NCBI GenBank assembly: GCA_963771905.1 | Contig: CAVYVI010000009.1 | Location: 558,001-622,000 of the forward strand | Origin: Palsa-147 sp963771905 | Lineage (GTDB): Bacteria; Acidobacteriota; Terriglobia; Acidiferrales; UBA7541 | Length of the DNA stretch: 64,000 nucleotides | Reading direction: 5' to 3' | In this document: one piece after another, positions 17,114-27,732 of the stretch | Layout: every line of letters begins with the position of its first letter | Position numbering within the stretch: position 1 is the first letter of the stretch | Made by a program: the position numbers and the translations under genes | The notes under the pieces: model-generated | The model's input: only the letters and a program-made list of their open reading frames with translations | The model's database searches: none | Told to the model about the DNA's origin: nothing

Positions 17114-19525
17114 GTGAGCCGCACAGCCGAAGACCTCCTCGAATTTCCCCGTTTGCGCGAAATCGTCGCGCGCCGCACCACCAGCGCGCCCGGCCGCCGC
17201 GCCGTTCTCGCCCTCGCTCCGCGCTCCGGCGCCTCCGAACTCACGGCCGAATTCGAACTCATCCGCGAAGGCGTCGCCTATCTTCGCGCGGGCTCCGAAC
17301 TCGGCTTCGGCTCGCTCGCGGATCCCGAAGCCTGGCTTACGCGGCTCGGTGTTCCCGCTTCCGTGCTCTCGATCGCCGAAATTCTCGACGCCGCCACGCT
17401 TCTCGACGCGTCAACAAGTCTTCGCCTCACGTTTCGCGGCAGCGCCGATAAATTTCCCCGCCTCGCGGCACGCGCCGCGGCTCTCGCCGATTTCCGCTCT
17501 CTCGCCGGAACGATCCGCAAAGCGATTCTCCCGAACGGTGAAATCAGCGACAACGCTTCCGCCGAGCTGAAACGCATTCGCGCCTCGAGCGCGCAGACCC
17601 GCGCGAAAATTCAGAAGTCGCTCGAAGGCATCCTTCGCGGCCGCGGCGGTGAAGCCGGGCAGGATTACGTCACCCTGCGCAACGACCGCTTCGTCATTCC
17701 CGTGCGCGCCGCCGAACGCCGCGCCGTGCCCGGCGTCGTTCACGGCGCGAGCGCTACCGGCCAGACTGTTTTTGTCGAGCCGCTCGAAACCATCGAGCTG
17801 AATAATCGCCTCGTCCAGCTCGGCGAAGATGAAGCCGCGGAAATCGCGCGCATTCTCGCTGCTTTGACCGATCAGTTGCGCCTCGAAACCGGTCCGCTCG
17901 CCTTTGCCGCGCAACGCATCGCCGAATTCGATTCGGTGTTCGCACGCGCGCGGTTTGCCCGCGAATTCGATGCCACCATGCCGGAATTCATCGCCGAAAT
18001 CGCGATTCGACTCAAAAGTGCCCGCAATCCGGTCCTCGATGAGGCATTGCGGCCGCAGGGCCGCGCCGTCGTTCCCATCACGCTCGCACTCGGTGGCGCG
18101 GACGGCACCGTCATGGTCATCAGTGGTCCCAACACGGGCGGCAAATCGGTCGCCCTCAAGACGCTCGGCCTCGCCGCGCTCGCCGGGCAATCAGGAATCC
18201 CCGTCGCAGCCGAGCGCGCCGAGCTGCCGATTCTCGATGCCGTGCTCGCGGACATCGGCGACGAACAATCGATCGCCGCCGATCTCTCTACATTTTCCGC
18301 GCATGTCCTCAATCTAAAACGCATGCTTGAACGCGCCACGCCCCGCACCCTCGTCCTCGTCGACGAAATGGGCACCGGCACCGCGCCCGAAGAAGGCGCG
18401 GCTCTCGCCGTCGCGCTCCTCGAGGAATTTCGTCGGCGCGGTTCGCTCACGGTTGCCACCACGCATCACGACCGCCTGAAGTCTTACGCCTCGACAACTC
18501 CCGGCGTCATCAACGCCGCCGTTGAATTCGACGAGGTCGAGCTCAGGCCGACGTATCGCCTCCTCGTCGGCGTGCCGGGTGTTTCGAGCGGCATCGAAAT
18601 CGCGCGGCGCCTCGGCTTGCCGGAAGAAGTGATCGCCCGCGCGCGCGAAGGACTCTCGCCCGAAATGCGTGAGGCGCGGGAATTGATTGCCTATCTGCAT
18701 CGCACCCGCGATGAAATGGAAGATCTCCAGCGCCAGTCGCGCGCCGAGCTCGAAAGTCTCGAAACCGAGCGCCGCGCTCTCCGCACCGAATGGGTCGAAC
18801 GGCAGCGGAAGCGCATCGCCGAACTCGAGAAGAATTTCGCGGATACGGTGAAAAAGTTGGAAGCCGAAGTCGCGCGCCTCGCGGCTGACGTCCAGGATCG
18901 CAAGTTGCGCGCGGACATTGAAAAATCGACCGGGCGGAAATTTGGAAAGCTCGAAGCAGGCGCACGCAACGATGCCGATGCCGCCGTTCTCGAAACTCTC
19001 TCCGGATCGCAAGCCGATCTCGGCGTCCCGGCGCACGAAGCCAAGCCGCTCGCGCCCGAGCAATTGACCGAAGGCACGCGCATTCGCGTCCGCGGAATGA
19101 GACAGGCCGTCGTGTTGCGCCGCATCGACGGCCGTTCGGCGGAAGTCGATGCCGGCCCGATGCGCATGAGAGTGCCGCTCAGCGATATCATCGGCGTTGA
19201 CGAAACCGCGCCCGCATCGCCGCGCCCCGGCGTCGCGAATCGCGGCATTCGCGTGCAATCGCAGCCGCCCGACGAGCCCTCGGCCGGCGAGATTAACGTC
19301 ATCGGCGCCACGGTCGAGCAGGCCACCGAGCGCGTCGACAAGTTCATCGATTCCGCGGTCCTCGCGAATCTCCCGCAGATCCGCATCATTCACGGCCACG
19401 GCACTGGCGCGCTCCGCCGCGGCCTTGCCGAATTCCTGCGCACCCATCCTGCGGTCGAGCAAATTCACGCCGAAGCTGCGGATCGTGGAGGAGAAGCAAT
19501 AACCATTGTGGAATTAAAGGGATAG
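17114..19525 (+). CDS. mutS2: MutS2-family ATPase/endonuclease (RqcU type)
   Basis: 803 residues from GTG 17114. MutS core and lever regions are followed by Walker A GPNTGGKS (residues 338-345), LVDEMGTGTAPEEG (Walker B) and TVATTHHDRLK. A Glu/Arg-rich coiled coil spans about residues 520-640, then a KOW-like segment (EGTRIRVRGMRQAVVLRRIDGRSAEVD) and a C-terminal Smr domain with the catalytic-type IRIIHGHGTGALRRGL. No mismatch-recognition domain is present, as expected for MutS2. The family is linked to suppression of recombination and, in Bacillus, to splitting of collided ribosomes. Confidence 0.95.
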   Translation: MSRTAEDLLEFPRLREIVARRTTSAPGRRAVLALAPRSGASELTAEFELIREGVAYLRAGSELGFGSLADPEAWLTRLGVPASVLSIAEILDAATLLDASTSLRLTFRGSADKFPRLAARAAALADFRSLAGTIRKAILPNGEISDNASAELKRIRASSAQTRAKIQKSLEGILRGRGGEAGQDYVTLRNDRFVIPVRAAERRAVPGVVHGASATGQTVFVEPLETIELNNRLVQLGEDEAAEIARILAALTDQLRLETGPLAFAAQRIAEFDSVFARARFAREFDATMPEFIAEIAIRLKSARNPVLDEALRPQGRAVVPITLALGGADGTVMVISGPNTGGKSVALKTLGLAALAGQSGIPVAAERAELPILDAVLADIGDEQSIAADLSTFSAHVLNLKRMLERATPRTLVLVDEMGTGTAPEEGAALAVALLEEFRRRGSLTVATTHHDRLKSYASTTPGVINAAVEFDEVELRPTYRLLVGVPGVSSGIEIARRLGLPEEVIARAREGLSPEMREARELIAYLHRTRDEMEDLQRQSRAELESLETERRALRTEWVERQRKRIAELEKNFADTVKKLEAEVARLAADVQDRKLRADIEKSTGRKFGKLEAGARNDADAAVLETLSGSQADLGVPAHEAKPLAPEQLTEGTRIRVRGMRQAVVLRRIDGRSAEVDAGPMRMRVPLSDIIGVDETAPASPRPGVANRGIRVQSQPPDEPSAGEINVIGATVEQATERVDKFIDSAVLANLPQIRIIHGHGTGALRRGLAEFLRTHPAVEQIHAEAADRGGEAITIVELKG

Positions 19526-19540
19526 ATGGATTGTGCGATG

Positions 19541-19565
19541 CAGTAGACTCTAGTAGAATCTACTG
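19541..19565. promoter_or_regulatory. Inverted repeats before the toxin-antitoxin pair (probable operator)
   Basis: AGTAGA-A-TCTACT (19552-19564) is a perfect palindrome, and a further AGTAGA at 19542-19547 pairs with the same TCTACT arm as CAGTAGA/TCTACTG. They lie 33-56 nt upstream of the antitoxin ATG at 19597, where autoregulating antitoxins normally bind. Confidence 0.5.
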
Positions 19566-19596
19566 GACTGATTCCGTCCGAGTGGGAGCTCTCATC

Positions 19597-19962
19597 ATGC
19601 GCAAAAATAACAAGATGGTCACCGTCGAACAGCGCGCTGTCGGCTCTTTCCGCTGGGACGAACGCGATGAGGCCCGCATCGAGCGCAATCTCTTCGCCCA
19701 TCATGGCGATACTTGGGAAGGGCTGCGTTTCTGCAAGAATCGCAATGGCCGGCATAACCGCGTCCATCTCGTGATCGGCGAGGCTGACTTCGTCGCGCTC
19801 TTCCGCGATGCCGTCCAGAAGGGCGTCTTTCACCAGGAGACACTGGACGAATTGCGCGCGATACTCATTCAGCAGCGCGACCCCATTTTGGATGTCATCG
19901 GCATATCGACGGACGGGCGCCTTTCGCAATCGCTCGATCATGATCTCTATCGCGAGTCGTGA
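19597..19962 (+). CDS. Putative antitoxin of a PIN-domain module
   Basis: 121 residues from ATG 19597 (GGGAG at 19584-19588); an in-frame ATG at 19531 would lie upstream of the palindromes. The sequence (VEQRAVGSFRWDERDEARIERNLF..., ending LSQSLDHDLYRES) matches no DNA-binding family that I recognise, but the C-terminal LDHDLY-type tail is common in partners of VapC toxins. Its TGA overlaps the toxin GTG (GTGA), the usual coupled arrangement. The role is inferred from position. Confidence 0.6.
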   Translation: MRKNNKMVTVEQRAVGSFRWDERDEARIERNLFAHHGDTWEGLRFCKNRNGRHNRVHLVIGEADFVALFRDAVQKGVFHQETLDELRAILIQQRDPILDVIGISTDGRLSQSLDHDLYRES

Positions 19963-20381
19963 CATTGAAGCTTTTTGTGGATACTTGGGGATGGCTGGCG
20001 CTCGCGGATCGGGAGGATCCACGCCACAAGCAAGCCGCCGCGGCTTACACCGAGCGAAGCAAGCTCGCAGGCCAGGTTTTCACGTCGAACTTCGTGCTCG
20101 ACGAGACATTGACGATACTTTTCTCGCGCCGCCCGTTCGAAGAGGCTTGGCGATTTACACAGGGCGTCGTCGGTTCGCCGTTCTTGAAAACGGAACTTGT
20201 TACCGCAGGGCGTTTCCAGAAGGGTCTCGAGCTGCGACGGAAATTTTCCGACGAGCCCAAAATCTCGTTCACCGATTTGTCCAGCATGGTGATTATGAAG
20301 GAGCTCGGTATCTCCGATGTTCTGACGGCGGACTCCCACTTCTCGCAAGTGGGTCTGGGCTTCCGCATGCTTCCGGAATGA
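19959..20381 (+). CDS. PIN-domain (VapC-like) ribonuclease toxin
   Basis: 140 residues from GTG 19959. Acidic residues expected for the PIN active site are visible: FVDTWGWLALAD (Asp), SNFVLDETLTIL (Glu), SFTDLSSMVIMKELG (Asp) and VLTADSHFSQVG (Asp), and the C-terminus GFRMLP is typical. Such toxins cleave tRNA or rRNA at specific sites. It is translationally coupled to the upstream putative antitoxin and lies 66 nt before dnaG; the pair sits as an insertion between mutS2 and dnaG. Confidence 0.85.
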   Translation: MTLKLFVDTWGWLALADREDPRHKQAAAAYTERSKLAGQVFTSNFVLDETLTILFSRRPFEEAWRFTQGVVGSPFLKTELVTAGRFQKGLELRRKFSDEPKISFTDLSSMVIMKELGISDVLTADSHFSQVGLGFRMLPE

Positions 20382-20447
20382 GGGCGGCGATGAAAGCAGG
20401 GCACGTCGGCGCGTGCGGGGCTCGGGATCGCAAGCTGTCGCACACAC

Positions 20448-22202
20448 ATGGCTGAAGCAGGCTCATTCGCGGAACGCGTCAAGCAGCAGGCGGACATCGT
20501 CCGCGTCGTCGGCGAATATGTTCGTCTGAAGAAGAGCGGCCAGAACTTCACCGGTCTCTGCCCCTTTCATTCCGAGAAGACTCCCTCTTTCGCAGTCCAT
20601 CCGACCAAGCAGATTTATCACTGCTTCGGCTGCGGCGTGGGCGGCGACGTTTTCAAATTCGTGATGGAAATGGAGAAGTGCGCGTTTCCCGAGGCCATTC
20701 GCATCGTCGCCGAAAAATGCAGCATTCCGATTCCCAAGCCCCGCGAGCGCTCGCCCGAAGAGCGACGCGAAAATCAGCAGCGTAGCGCGCTCGTCGAAAT
20801 GCACCGCGAAGCCGCTGCTTTCTTTGCCCGGCAATTAAACGACACGCCCGAGGGCAAAGCGGCAGGCGCGTATCTCGAAGACCGCGGCCTCGATCCCGAA
20901 TCGATGAAGCGTTTCGGAATCGGCTACGCTCCTTCGGGCGGGGACATTCTCTATCGTTTCCTTAAACAAAAATATCCCGACAAGCTGCTCGAACCTTCAG
21001 GCATCGTCTCGCGAGATCACAGCGGCCGCTTCTACGACAAGTTCCGCCGCCGCATCATGTTCCCGATCTCGAACGAATCCGGCAAAGTGATCGCCTTCGG
21101 CGGCCGCGCTCTCGGCGACGACATGCCGAAATATATGAATTCCCCCGAGACGCCGATCTATTCGAAGAGCAACGTCCTCTATCATCTCGACCGCGCGAAG
21201 GAAGCCATTCGCAAAAACGATTTTGTAATTCTCGTCGAAGGCTACATGGACACCATCGCCGTCGCTCGCGCCGGCTTCAACAATGTCGTCGCGAGTTGCG
21301 GCACGAGTCTTGCCGAACCGCAGGTGAAGCTCCTCAATCGCTTCACCCGCAACGTCGTCGTGAATTACGATCCAGACACCGCCGGCCAGGCCGCCACCGA
21401 GCGTTCGCTCACCCTGCTTCTTGAAAAGCAGCTCGAAATCCGCGTTCTCGCCCTTCCCGGGGGCGCCGATCCCGACAAATTTCTCAAGGAGAGTGGCGCG
21501 GCGGCGTACGAAAAGCTTCTCCGGCAATCGCCGCCGTATCTCGACTATCTGATCGCCCGCGCTCGGCGCATGGATCGCTCGTCTGCAGCCGGAAAGCTCG
21601 CGGCTCTGAACTACCTGATGCCGTACGTCCAGCGCGTTCCCAACGGCCTCCTGCGTTCCGAATGGGCCTCGCGCATCGCCAGCGAATTGCGCGTCGAAGA
21701 GCCCGTCCTCCGCGAATCGCTCCGCCGCGCCGCCGCCGAGCGCCGCAGCGAAGTGAAGACCAAGCCCGAATTCGTTTCTGCCGGCGCCAAACAAGCGGAC
21801 CGCCGCTTGATGCAGATGCTCGTCGAAGCGGACGGCTTTCGAGAAAAACTCGCACGCGAAATCGCGGACGCCGAGCTGCACAAGGGTCTCGAGACCGAGA
21901 AAATTTTTGAGGCGTTGCTTGGCGCGGTTCTTTCCGGCGTGCAACCGGACCCTGCAGCCCTCGCAGAATCCCTTCCCGAACACGACCGCCGCATCTTGTT
22001 CACCGTACTTTTCGAGACGGCGTCGACTTCATCCTGGGACGAAGCGGAAAGCTGCATGAGCGTCCTTCGCCGGCGCCGGATCGAAACCGAACTTACCGTC
22101 GTCCAGCGCGAAATTGAGGCCAAGCCGTCTCCCTCCGAACTCAATCGCCTGCTCGCACGCAAACAAGAGCTCCGCCGTCGTTTATCCGAGCCGTCCGCCT
22201 GA
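20448..22202 (+). CDS. dnaG: DNA primase
   Basis: 584 residues. CHC2 zinc finger: C38, H41, C59, C62 (CPFHSEKTPSF...IYHCFGCG). The RNA polymerase core and TOPRIM domain follow, with ILVEGYMDTIAVARAG (E264, D268) and NYDPDTAG (D308, D310). The C-terminal helicase-interaction region (about 430-584) is divergent, as usual. Synthesises RNA primers at the fork together with DnaB. dnaG, a DinB-fold gene and rpoD follow each other here, the classic macromolecular-synthesis cluster with one insertion. Confidence 0.97.
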   Translation: MAEAGSFAERVKQQADIVRVVGEYVRLKKSGQNFTGLCPFHSEKTPSFAVHPTKQIYHCFGCGVGGDVFKFVMEMEKCAFPEAIRIVAEKCSIPIPKPRERSPEERRENQQRSALVEMHREAAAFFARQLNDTPEGKAAGAYLEDRGLDPESMKRFGIGYAPSGGDILYRFLKQKYPDKLLEPSGIVSRDHSGRFYDKFRRRIMFPISNESGKVIAFGGRALGDDMPKYMNSPETPIYSKSNVLYHLDRAKEAIRKNDFVILVEGYMDTIAVARAGFNNVVASCGTSLAEPQVKLLNRFTRNVVVNYDPDTAGQAATERSLTLLLEKQLEIRVLALPGGADPDKFLKESGAAAYEKLLRQSPPYLDYLIARARRMDRSSAAGKLAALNYLMPYVQRVPNGLLRSEWASRIASELRVEEPVLRESLRRAAAERRSEVKTKPEFVSAGAKQADRRLMQMLVEADGFREKLAREIADAELHKGLETEKIFEALLGAVLSGVQPDPAALAESLPEHDRRILFTVLFETASTSSWDEAESCMSVLRRRRIETELTVVQREIEAKPSPSELNRLLARKQELRRRLSEPSA

Positions 22203-22250
22203 CCTGCGGGCGTGATCGCGCGCCTGATCGCGCAGCGCTCTACAATACGG

Positions 22251-22256
22251 TAGAAT
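22251..22256 (+). promoter_or_regulatory. -10 element 6 nt before the DinB-fold gene
   Basis: TAGAAT ends 6 nt before the ATG at 22263, so transcription would begin at or next to the start codon. A second box, TACAAT, is at 22241-22246. No ribosome binding site is visible. Confidence 0.45.
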
Positions 22257-22262
22257 AATTTG

Positions 22263-22775
22263 ATGATCGGACGCCCGCAGAACACCGAAACAGCGCCGTA
22301 CTACTTCACGTATATCAATCGCGTGATCGGCGACGACGCTCTCGCGACGATCGAGAGCCAACTCAAAGAGTCCCTCGCGTCGTTCGAGGGCATCTCCGAA
22401 GAAAAATCGCTCTACCGCTACGCTCCGGGAAAATGGAGCATGCGGCAGGTTCTGAATCATGTGACCGATACCGAGAGGGCCTTTGCATTCCGAGCCCTTT
22501 GGTTCGCTCGCGGCTTCGACATTCCTCTCCCCGGCTACGATCAAAACGTCGCGGCGACCGGAGCAGAGGCGGATCGGATCGCCTGGGCCGACCATATCGA
22601 AGAATTCCGGCGAGTGCGCCTCTCCACGATCTCCCTTTTCAGAAATATGCCATCCGAGGCATGGTCACGAACCGGCATCGCAAGCGACAATCCCTTTACC
22701 GTGCGGGCTGTGGCCTATATCATCGCGGGACACTTCGCTCACCACGTGGCCATTCTCCGCGAGCGATACTCATAG
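22263..22775 (+). CDS. DinB/YfiT-superfamily four-helix-bundle protein
   Basis: 170 residues. APGKWSMRQVLNHVTDTERAFAFRALWFARG carries the first metal-binding His and IIAGHFAHHVAILRERY the final HxxxH pair, the metal-binding pattern of the DinB/YfiT fold (thiol S-transferase-like enzymes; unrelated to DNA polymerase IV). Substrate unknown. It lies between dnaG and rpoD. A TTG at 22260 is an alternative start; no Shine-Dalgarno is present and the -10 box lies only 6 nt upstream. Confidence 0.88.
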   Translation: MIGRPQNTETAPYYFTYINRVIGDDALATIESQLKESLASFEGISEEKSLYRYAPGKWSMRQVLNHVTDTERAFAFRALWFARGFDIPLPGYDQNVAATGAEADRIAWADHIEEFRRVRLSTISLFRNMPSEAWSRTGIASDNPFTVRAVAYIIAGHFAHHVAILRERYS

Positions 22776-23229
22776 AATCTCCCGTTCCAAGGCTCGACTA
22801 CAGCCGTCGTTTCGAGCGTCCTTCCAGCCCGCGCGAGCATCGAATCGGAGGGTTCTCGCCTCTTCGGGCAAACCCGCGGGCCTTATTGACGGGGAAAGAC
22901 TTGCGTGGCGAACCTCTTTTGAATCAAAACCTCCCCATCGAACATCTAATTGACGTAAAGGCTCGTGCCGATGTATCGTCGTAGGGTTTTGGAGGAAACG
23001 GGCTGAATCCATCCTGCATCCTATACTGTGTAGGGTATGGCGTGAACGGAACAGGCGCGGGCAAAGCTTTCGGGGTCGCGATAGCAGACGAGTTAACCGG
23101 TTGTACATTCGCCATTCGAAAAAATTCTGAGATTACGAACTGGCCGGGGTGTCTGGCCCCTGCACTTTGTATGTTCGGCGCAGCCTCTCGCGCCTTGTGG
23201 TACCTGTTGGTTTTGCCGGGAGAATTATT
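22776..23229 (+). other. rpoD upstream region without a convincing gene
   Basis: 454 nt between the DinB-fold gene and rpoD. Open frames on both strands lack conserved pattern and ribosome binding sites. A GGAGG occurs at 22990-22994 without a good ORF. I see candidate -10 boxes (e.g. TATACT near 23022) but no confident promoter; this is presumably where rpoD transcription starts. Confidence 0.4.
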
Positions 23230-24945
<1,716 letters not shown>

Positions 24946-24977
24946 GTCTCTGAAATTTTGAGGGAATTTTCAGTTCC

Positions 24978-25010
24978 GGGCCGGCCGCACTGGCCGGCCC
25001 TTTCTTATTT
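24978..25010 (+). terminator. Intrinsic terminator of rpoD
   Basis: GGGCCGGCC (24978-24986), loop GCACT, GGCCGGCCC (24992-25000), then TTTCTTATTT: a 9-bp GC stem followed by a T-rich tract, 33 nt after the rpoD stop. Confidence 0.9.
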
Positions 25011-25562
25011 CGGCTCGAGCGCCGATTCCAGCCGCGCCACGGCCGCCGCCCAAAAAATCTTCATCCGCTTCGCTTCCGCCGCGCTCTCGAGCTTCATGTG
25101 GTCCACGACCACCTGGCACTTCTCCGCGCCCTTCGCATAAAAATAAACGCTCATGCGCGTTCCGCCATCCCACTTCGCCCGAATGGATTTATTCGGCGTC
25201 GCCGTCGTGATTTCCATCGCATCGCTTTTCAGCCACGCCTTGCGCGCCTTTTCATCCGTCCAAGCCTTGTAAATCTTCGCCAGCGGAACGCCCAGCGTCC
25301 GGCTCACGCCCGCTGCAAAATCGCCGTTGCAGGTCTCGCCGACTTCTCGCAAGCCGTATTTCTGTTCGTATTCGACGGCAACCATCTGGCACCACCACAT
25401 ACCAACCTTTCGCTCTCCGTAAAGATACCGCGCGATTTCCGCGTGCTTCATTTTTCTCGCGCCCCTCGCGTCCAGAATCTTGAACCACTCCGCCCAAACC
25501 TTCCCCGTCTTCGCCTTCACCGCCTCGTCGCTGAATCGCCGGGTCTGTTTTGCCCTCGCCAC
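25005..25562 (-). CDS. DUF4287-like / SRPBCC (AHSA1-type) two-part protein
   Basis: 185 residues from GTG 25562 with GGAGG upstream. The N-terminal ~70 residues (TGKVWAEWFKILDARGA, HAEIARYLY, WWCQMVAVEYEQKYGLRE) match the short DUF4287 pattern; the C-terminal part (residues about 85-180) resembles an AHSA1/START-like hydrophobic-cavity domain, with KIYKAWTDEKARKAWL and VVVDHMKLESAAEAKRMK. The ligand is unknown. It is convergent with rpoD and shares the terminator region. Confidence 0.75.
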   Translation of the reverse strand: MARAKQTRRFSDEAVKAKTGKVWAEWFKILDARGARKMKHAEIARYLYGERKVGMWWCQMVAVEYEQKYGLREVGETCNGDFAAGVSRTLGVPLAKIYKAWTDEKARKAWLKSDAMEITTATPNKSIRAKWDGGTRMSVYFYAKGAEKCQVVVDHMKLESAAEAKRMKIFWAAAVARLESALEPK

Positions 25563-25582
25563 TAGTGTCCTCCTCGTTCAGC

Positions 25583-26044
25583 TCATTTCTGCGGCTGCGC
25601 CGTCGACCAATCCACCGCCGACCCGTATTCATACACAAGCTGTGCGCCGCGGTCCGCGCCAATGGTCATCAGGATCGCCATCACCACCAGCCCCGCCAGC
25701 ATGCCCTTGCGATACGTCGCCGTGAAATTCTTCCGAAAGACGAGCGCGAACAGCGACAGCAAAATTCCCACGCTCGTCGTCAGCATCATCAGCGTCTCGT
25801 GAATCCCCACCACCACCATCGCCGGTCCCGGCGGAATCGATTTCTCCGCCTCCAGCCCCGTCAGCACTGTAATCATTCCCGCAATCGTCCCCAGATAAAG
25901 AAGCCGCGCCGCCGTGCGGTGCCAATCATCGCTTTTGCGCACCACCGCGATTGCCTCAAAGAGCAGCGCCGCAAGCCACAGCGCGATCGGAAAATGCACG
26001 AACATCGGATGAATGTTGAGAATTGCCTTTAGGCCGGGGAGCAT
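25583..26044 (-). CDS. DUF2231-family four-helix membrane protein
   Basis: 153 residues from ATG 26044 (GGAGGG upstream). It begins LPGLKAILNIHPMFVHFPIALWLAALLFEAIA, the DUF2231 hallmark with HP..VHFPI, and has about four membrane helices (LLYLGTIAGMITVLTGLEA; TTSVGILLSLFALVF; GMLAGLVVMAILMTIGA). Conserved His residues suggest heme or metal binding, which is not proven for the family. The frame continues 33 codons upstream without conserved pattern. It lies 20 nt from the downstream START-like gene on the same strand. Confidence 0.85.
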   Translation of the reverse strand: MLPGLKAILNIHPMFVHFPIALWLAALLFEAIAVVRKSDDWHRTAARLLYLGTIAGMITVLTGLEAEKSIPPGPAMVVVGIHETLMMLTTSVGILLSLFALVFRKNFTATYRKGMLAGLVVMAILMTIGADRGAQLVYEYGSAVDWSTAQPQK

Positions 26045-26122
26045 GGCGTCCCTCCTGGTGCGCGGATTATCTTCGATTGGCGCGGCGGCGTAAAGCGGAT
26101 GCGGCCGCGCGCAACCGAAGGC

Positions 26123-26128
26123 TATAAT
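26123..26128 (+). promoter_or_regulatory. -10 element of the DUF3052 gene
   Basis: Perfect TATAAT followed by CCGCGG, 37 nt before the ATG at 26166, the same spacing as at dacB (14789) and close to that at mtaB (44448). Confidence 0.45.
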
Positions 26129-26165
26129 CCGCGGTCGTCGCAATCATTCCCGAGGTGTTCGCGCC

Positions 26166-26612
26166 ATGCCCAAATCGCCGAAGCCGCCCACGCCAAAGAC
26201 ACCGAAGTCGCCGCGTCCCGCCGAGCGTGATTACTCCCTTCGCTCGCTTCTCGACAAGCTCGGCGTGAAACTCCAGCAGCGCATCCTCATCCTCGACGTC
26301 CAGGACGGCGCGTTCCTCAACGACATCGCTCCCTTTTCGCCGGAGTTCGCCGAACGCAAACCCGCCGCCGACATCGACCTCATTTTTTTCGCTGCCGAGC
26401 AAAAGGCCGCTCTGAAGCGTCTCGCGTCACTCCGCAAATCCATCGTGAAAAATGGCGCCGTCTGGGTCGTCTATCCCAAAGGCAAGCAGCACATCCGCGA
26501 GATCGATGTCATCAACGCCGCCAAAGCCGCCGGCCTCGTCGACAACAAAGTCTGTAGCTTCTCCGCCACGCACACCGCGCTCCGCTGCGTTATTCCGCTC
26601 GCGCAACGCTGA
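26166..26612 (+). CDS. DUF3052 domain protein
   Basis: 148 residues. A Pro/Lys/Thr-rich N-terminus (about 20 residues) is followed by the DUF3052 core: YSLRSLLDKLGVKLQQRILILD, DLIFFAAEQKAALKRLASLRKSI, GAVWVVYPKGKQHIREIDVINAAKAAGLVDNKVCSFS. The function of the family is unknown; it is common in Actinobacteria and Acidobacteriota. It has its own promoter and is 82 nt from the ABC ATPase genes. Confidence 0.85.
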   Translation: MPKSPKPPTPKTPKSPRPAERDYSLRSLLDKLGVKLQQRILILDVQDGAFLNDIAPFSPEFAERKPAADIDLIFFAAEQKAALKRLASLRKSIVKNGAVWVVYPKGKQHIREIDVINAAKAAGLVDNKVCSFSATHTALRCVIPLAQR

Positions 26613-26694
26613 CCCTCCCCTGAAAGCCCCGTCCTCAACACACTCGACACGTCATTTTCTCGCGCCAGCACGATTCGCGATTTATGATGAATGC

Positions 26695-27732
26695 ATGAGC
26701 GCTCTGCTCGAAGTCCGCGGCCTGACCGTCGAACTGCCAAGCGAACGCGGCTGGGTGCGCCCGGTGAACGATGTTTCGTTCACCCTCGCCGACGGCGAAA
26801 CGCTTGGCATCGTCGGCGAATCCGGCTCCGGCAAGACGATGCTCGCGCTCGCGCTAATGGGTCTCGAGCCGCCCGGCGCGCGGCGTAACGGCGAAGCCTG
26901 GCTGCGGAATCGCGCCAAGAATAATTCGGCTCAACAACCGGAATCTGCAGTTCCTCCAGCGCCCGAAAGCCCCCGCACGAATCTCATCGCTGCGTCACAA
27001 AATGAAATCCGCGCGATCCGCGGCCGCGAGCTCGCCATGATCTTCCAGGAGCCCATGACCGCGCTCAATCCCGTCATGCGCGTCGGCGCCCAGATCGAAG
27101 AAGCGATCCGCGTTCACGAATCACGCTGCGGAGCCGCGGAAGCGCGCCGCCGCGCCGTCGCCGCCCTCGCGCGCGCCGCCGTTCCCGAGCCGGAACTGCG
27201 CGCGCGCCAATATCCGCATCAACTTTCCGGCGGCTTGCGCCAGCGCGCCATGATTGCCATGGCTCTGGCCGCAGGCCCTCGCGTCCTGATCGCCGATGAG
27301 CCGACGACGGCCCTCGACGTCACCGTGCAAAAACAAATTCTCGATCTGCTCGTTCGTTTGCAGCGCGAACTCGGCCTCGCCATGATTTTCATCACCCACG
27401 ATCTCGCCGTGATCGCCCAGCTTCCGGGCCGCGTCGCCGTCATGTACGCCGGACGCATCGTCGAAGAAGGCCCAACCAGCGAAATTCTGCACGATCCGCG
27501 CCATCCATACACCGCCGGACTCTTGCGCGCGGCCCCGCGCCTCAAGCGCGCCAAGCTTGCGCCCATTCCCGGCAGCGTCCCGCCGCTCGACGCCCTGCCT
27601 CCCGGCTGCGCGTTCGCGCCTCGCTGCGAATTCCATCGCGCCGAATGCGACGTGGCCGTGCCCGACCTGATCGCCGCATCGCTCGACCACCACGCGCGCT
27701 GCATCCTCCTCTCCGACGGCGTGTCCCAATGA
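26695..27732 (+). CDS. Opp/Dpp-type ABC transporter ATP-binding protein (D subunit)
   Basis: 345 residues from ATG 26695. Walker A GESGSGKT (residues 41-48), Q-loop MIFQEPMTALNPVMRVG, signature LSGGLRQR, Walker B VLIADEPTTALD, H-loop FITHDLAVIAQ. The C-terminal oligopeptide/dipeptide extension holds the Cys-rich PPGCAFAPRCEFHRAEC motif, which in this subfamily can bind an iron-sulphur cluster. The next ATPase gene starts in its stop codon (ATGA). No permease or solute-binding gene is in the window. Confidence 0.93.
   Translation: MSALLEVRGLTVELPSERGWVRPVNDVSFTLADGETLGIVGESGSGKTMLALALMGLEPPGARRNGEAWLRNRAKNNSAQQPESAVPPAPESPRTNLIAASQNEIRAIRGRELAMIFQEPMTALNPVMRVGAQIEEAIRVHESRCGAAEARRRAVAALARAAVPEPELRARQYPHQLSGGLRQRAMIAMALAAGPRVLIADEPTTALDVTVQKQILDLLVRLQRELGLAMIFITHDLAVIAQLPGRVAVMYAGRIVEEGPTSEILHDPRHPYTAGLLRAAPRLKRAKLAPIPGSVPPLDALPPGCAFAPRCEFHRAECDVAVPDLIAASLDHHARCILLSDGVSQ

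Noticed and set aside
22770..23108. 112-codon minus-strand frame between the DinB-fold gene and rpoD
   Set aside because: Arg-rich composition typical of non-coding frames in GC-rich DNA; no RBS and no conserved pattern.
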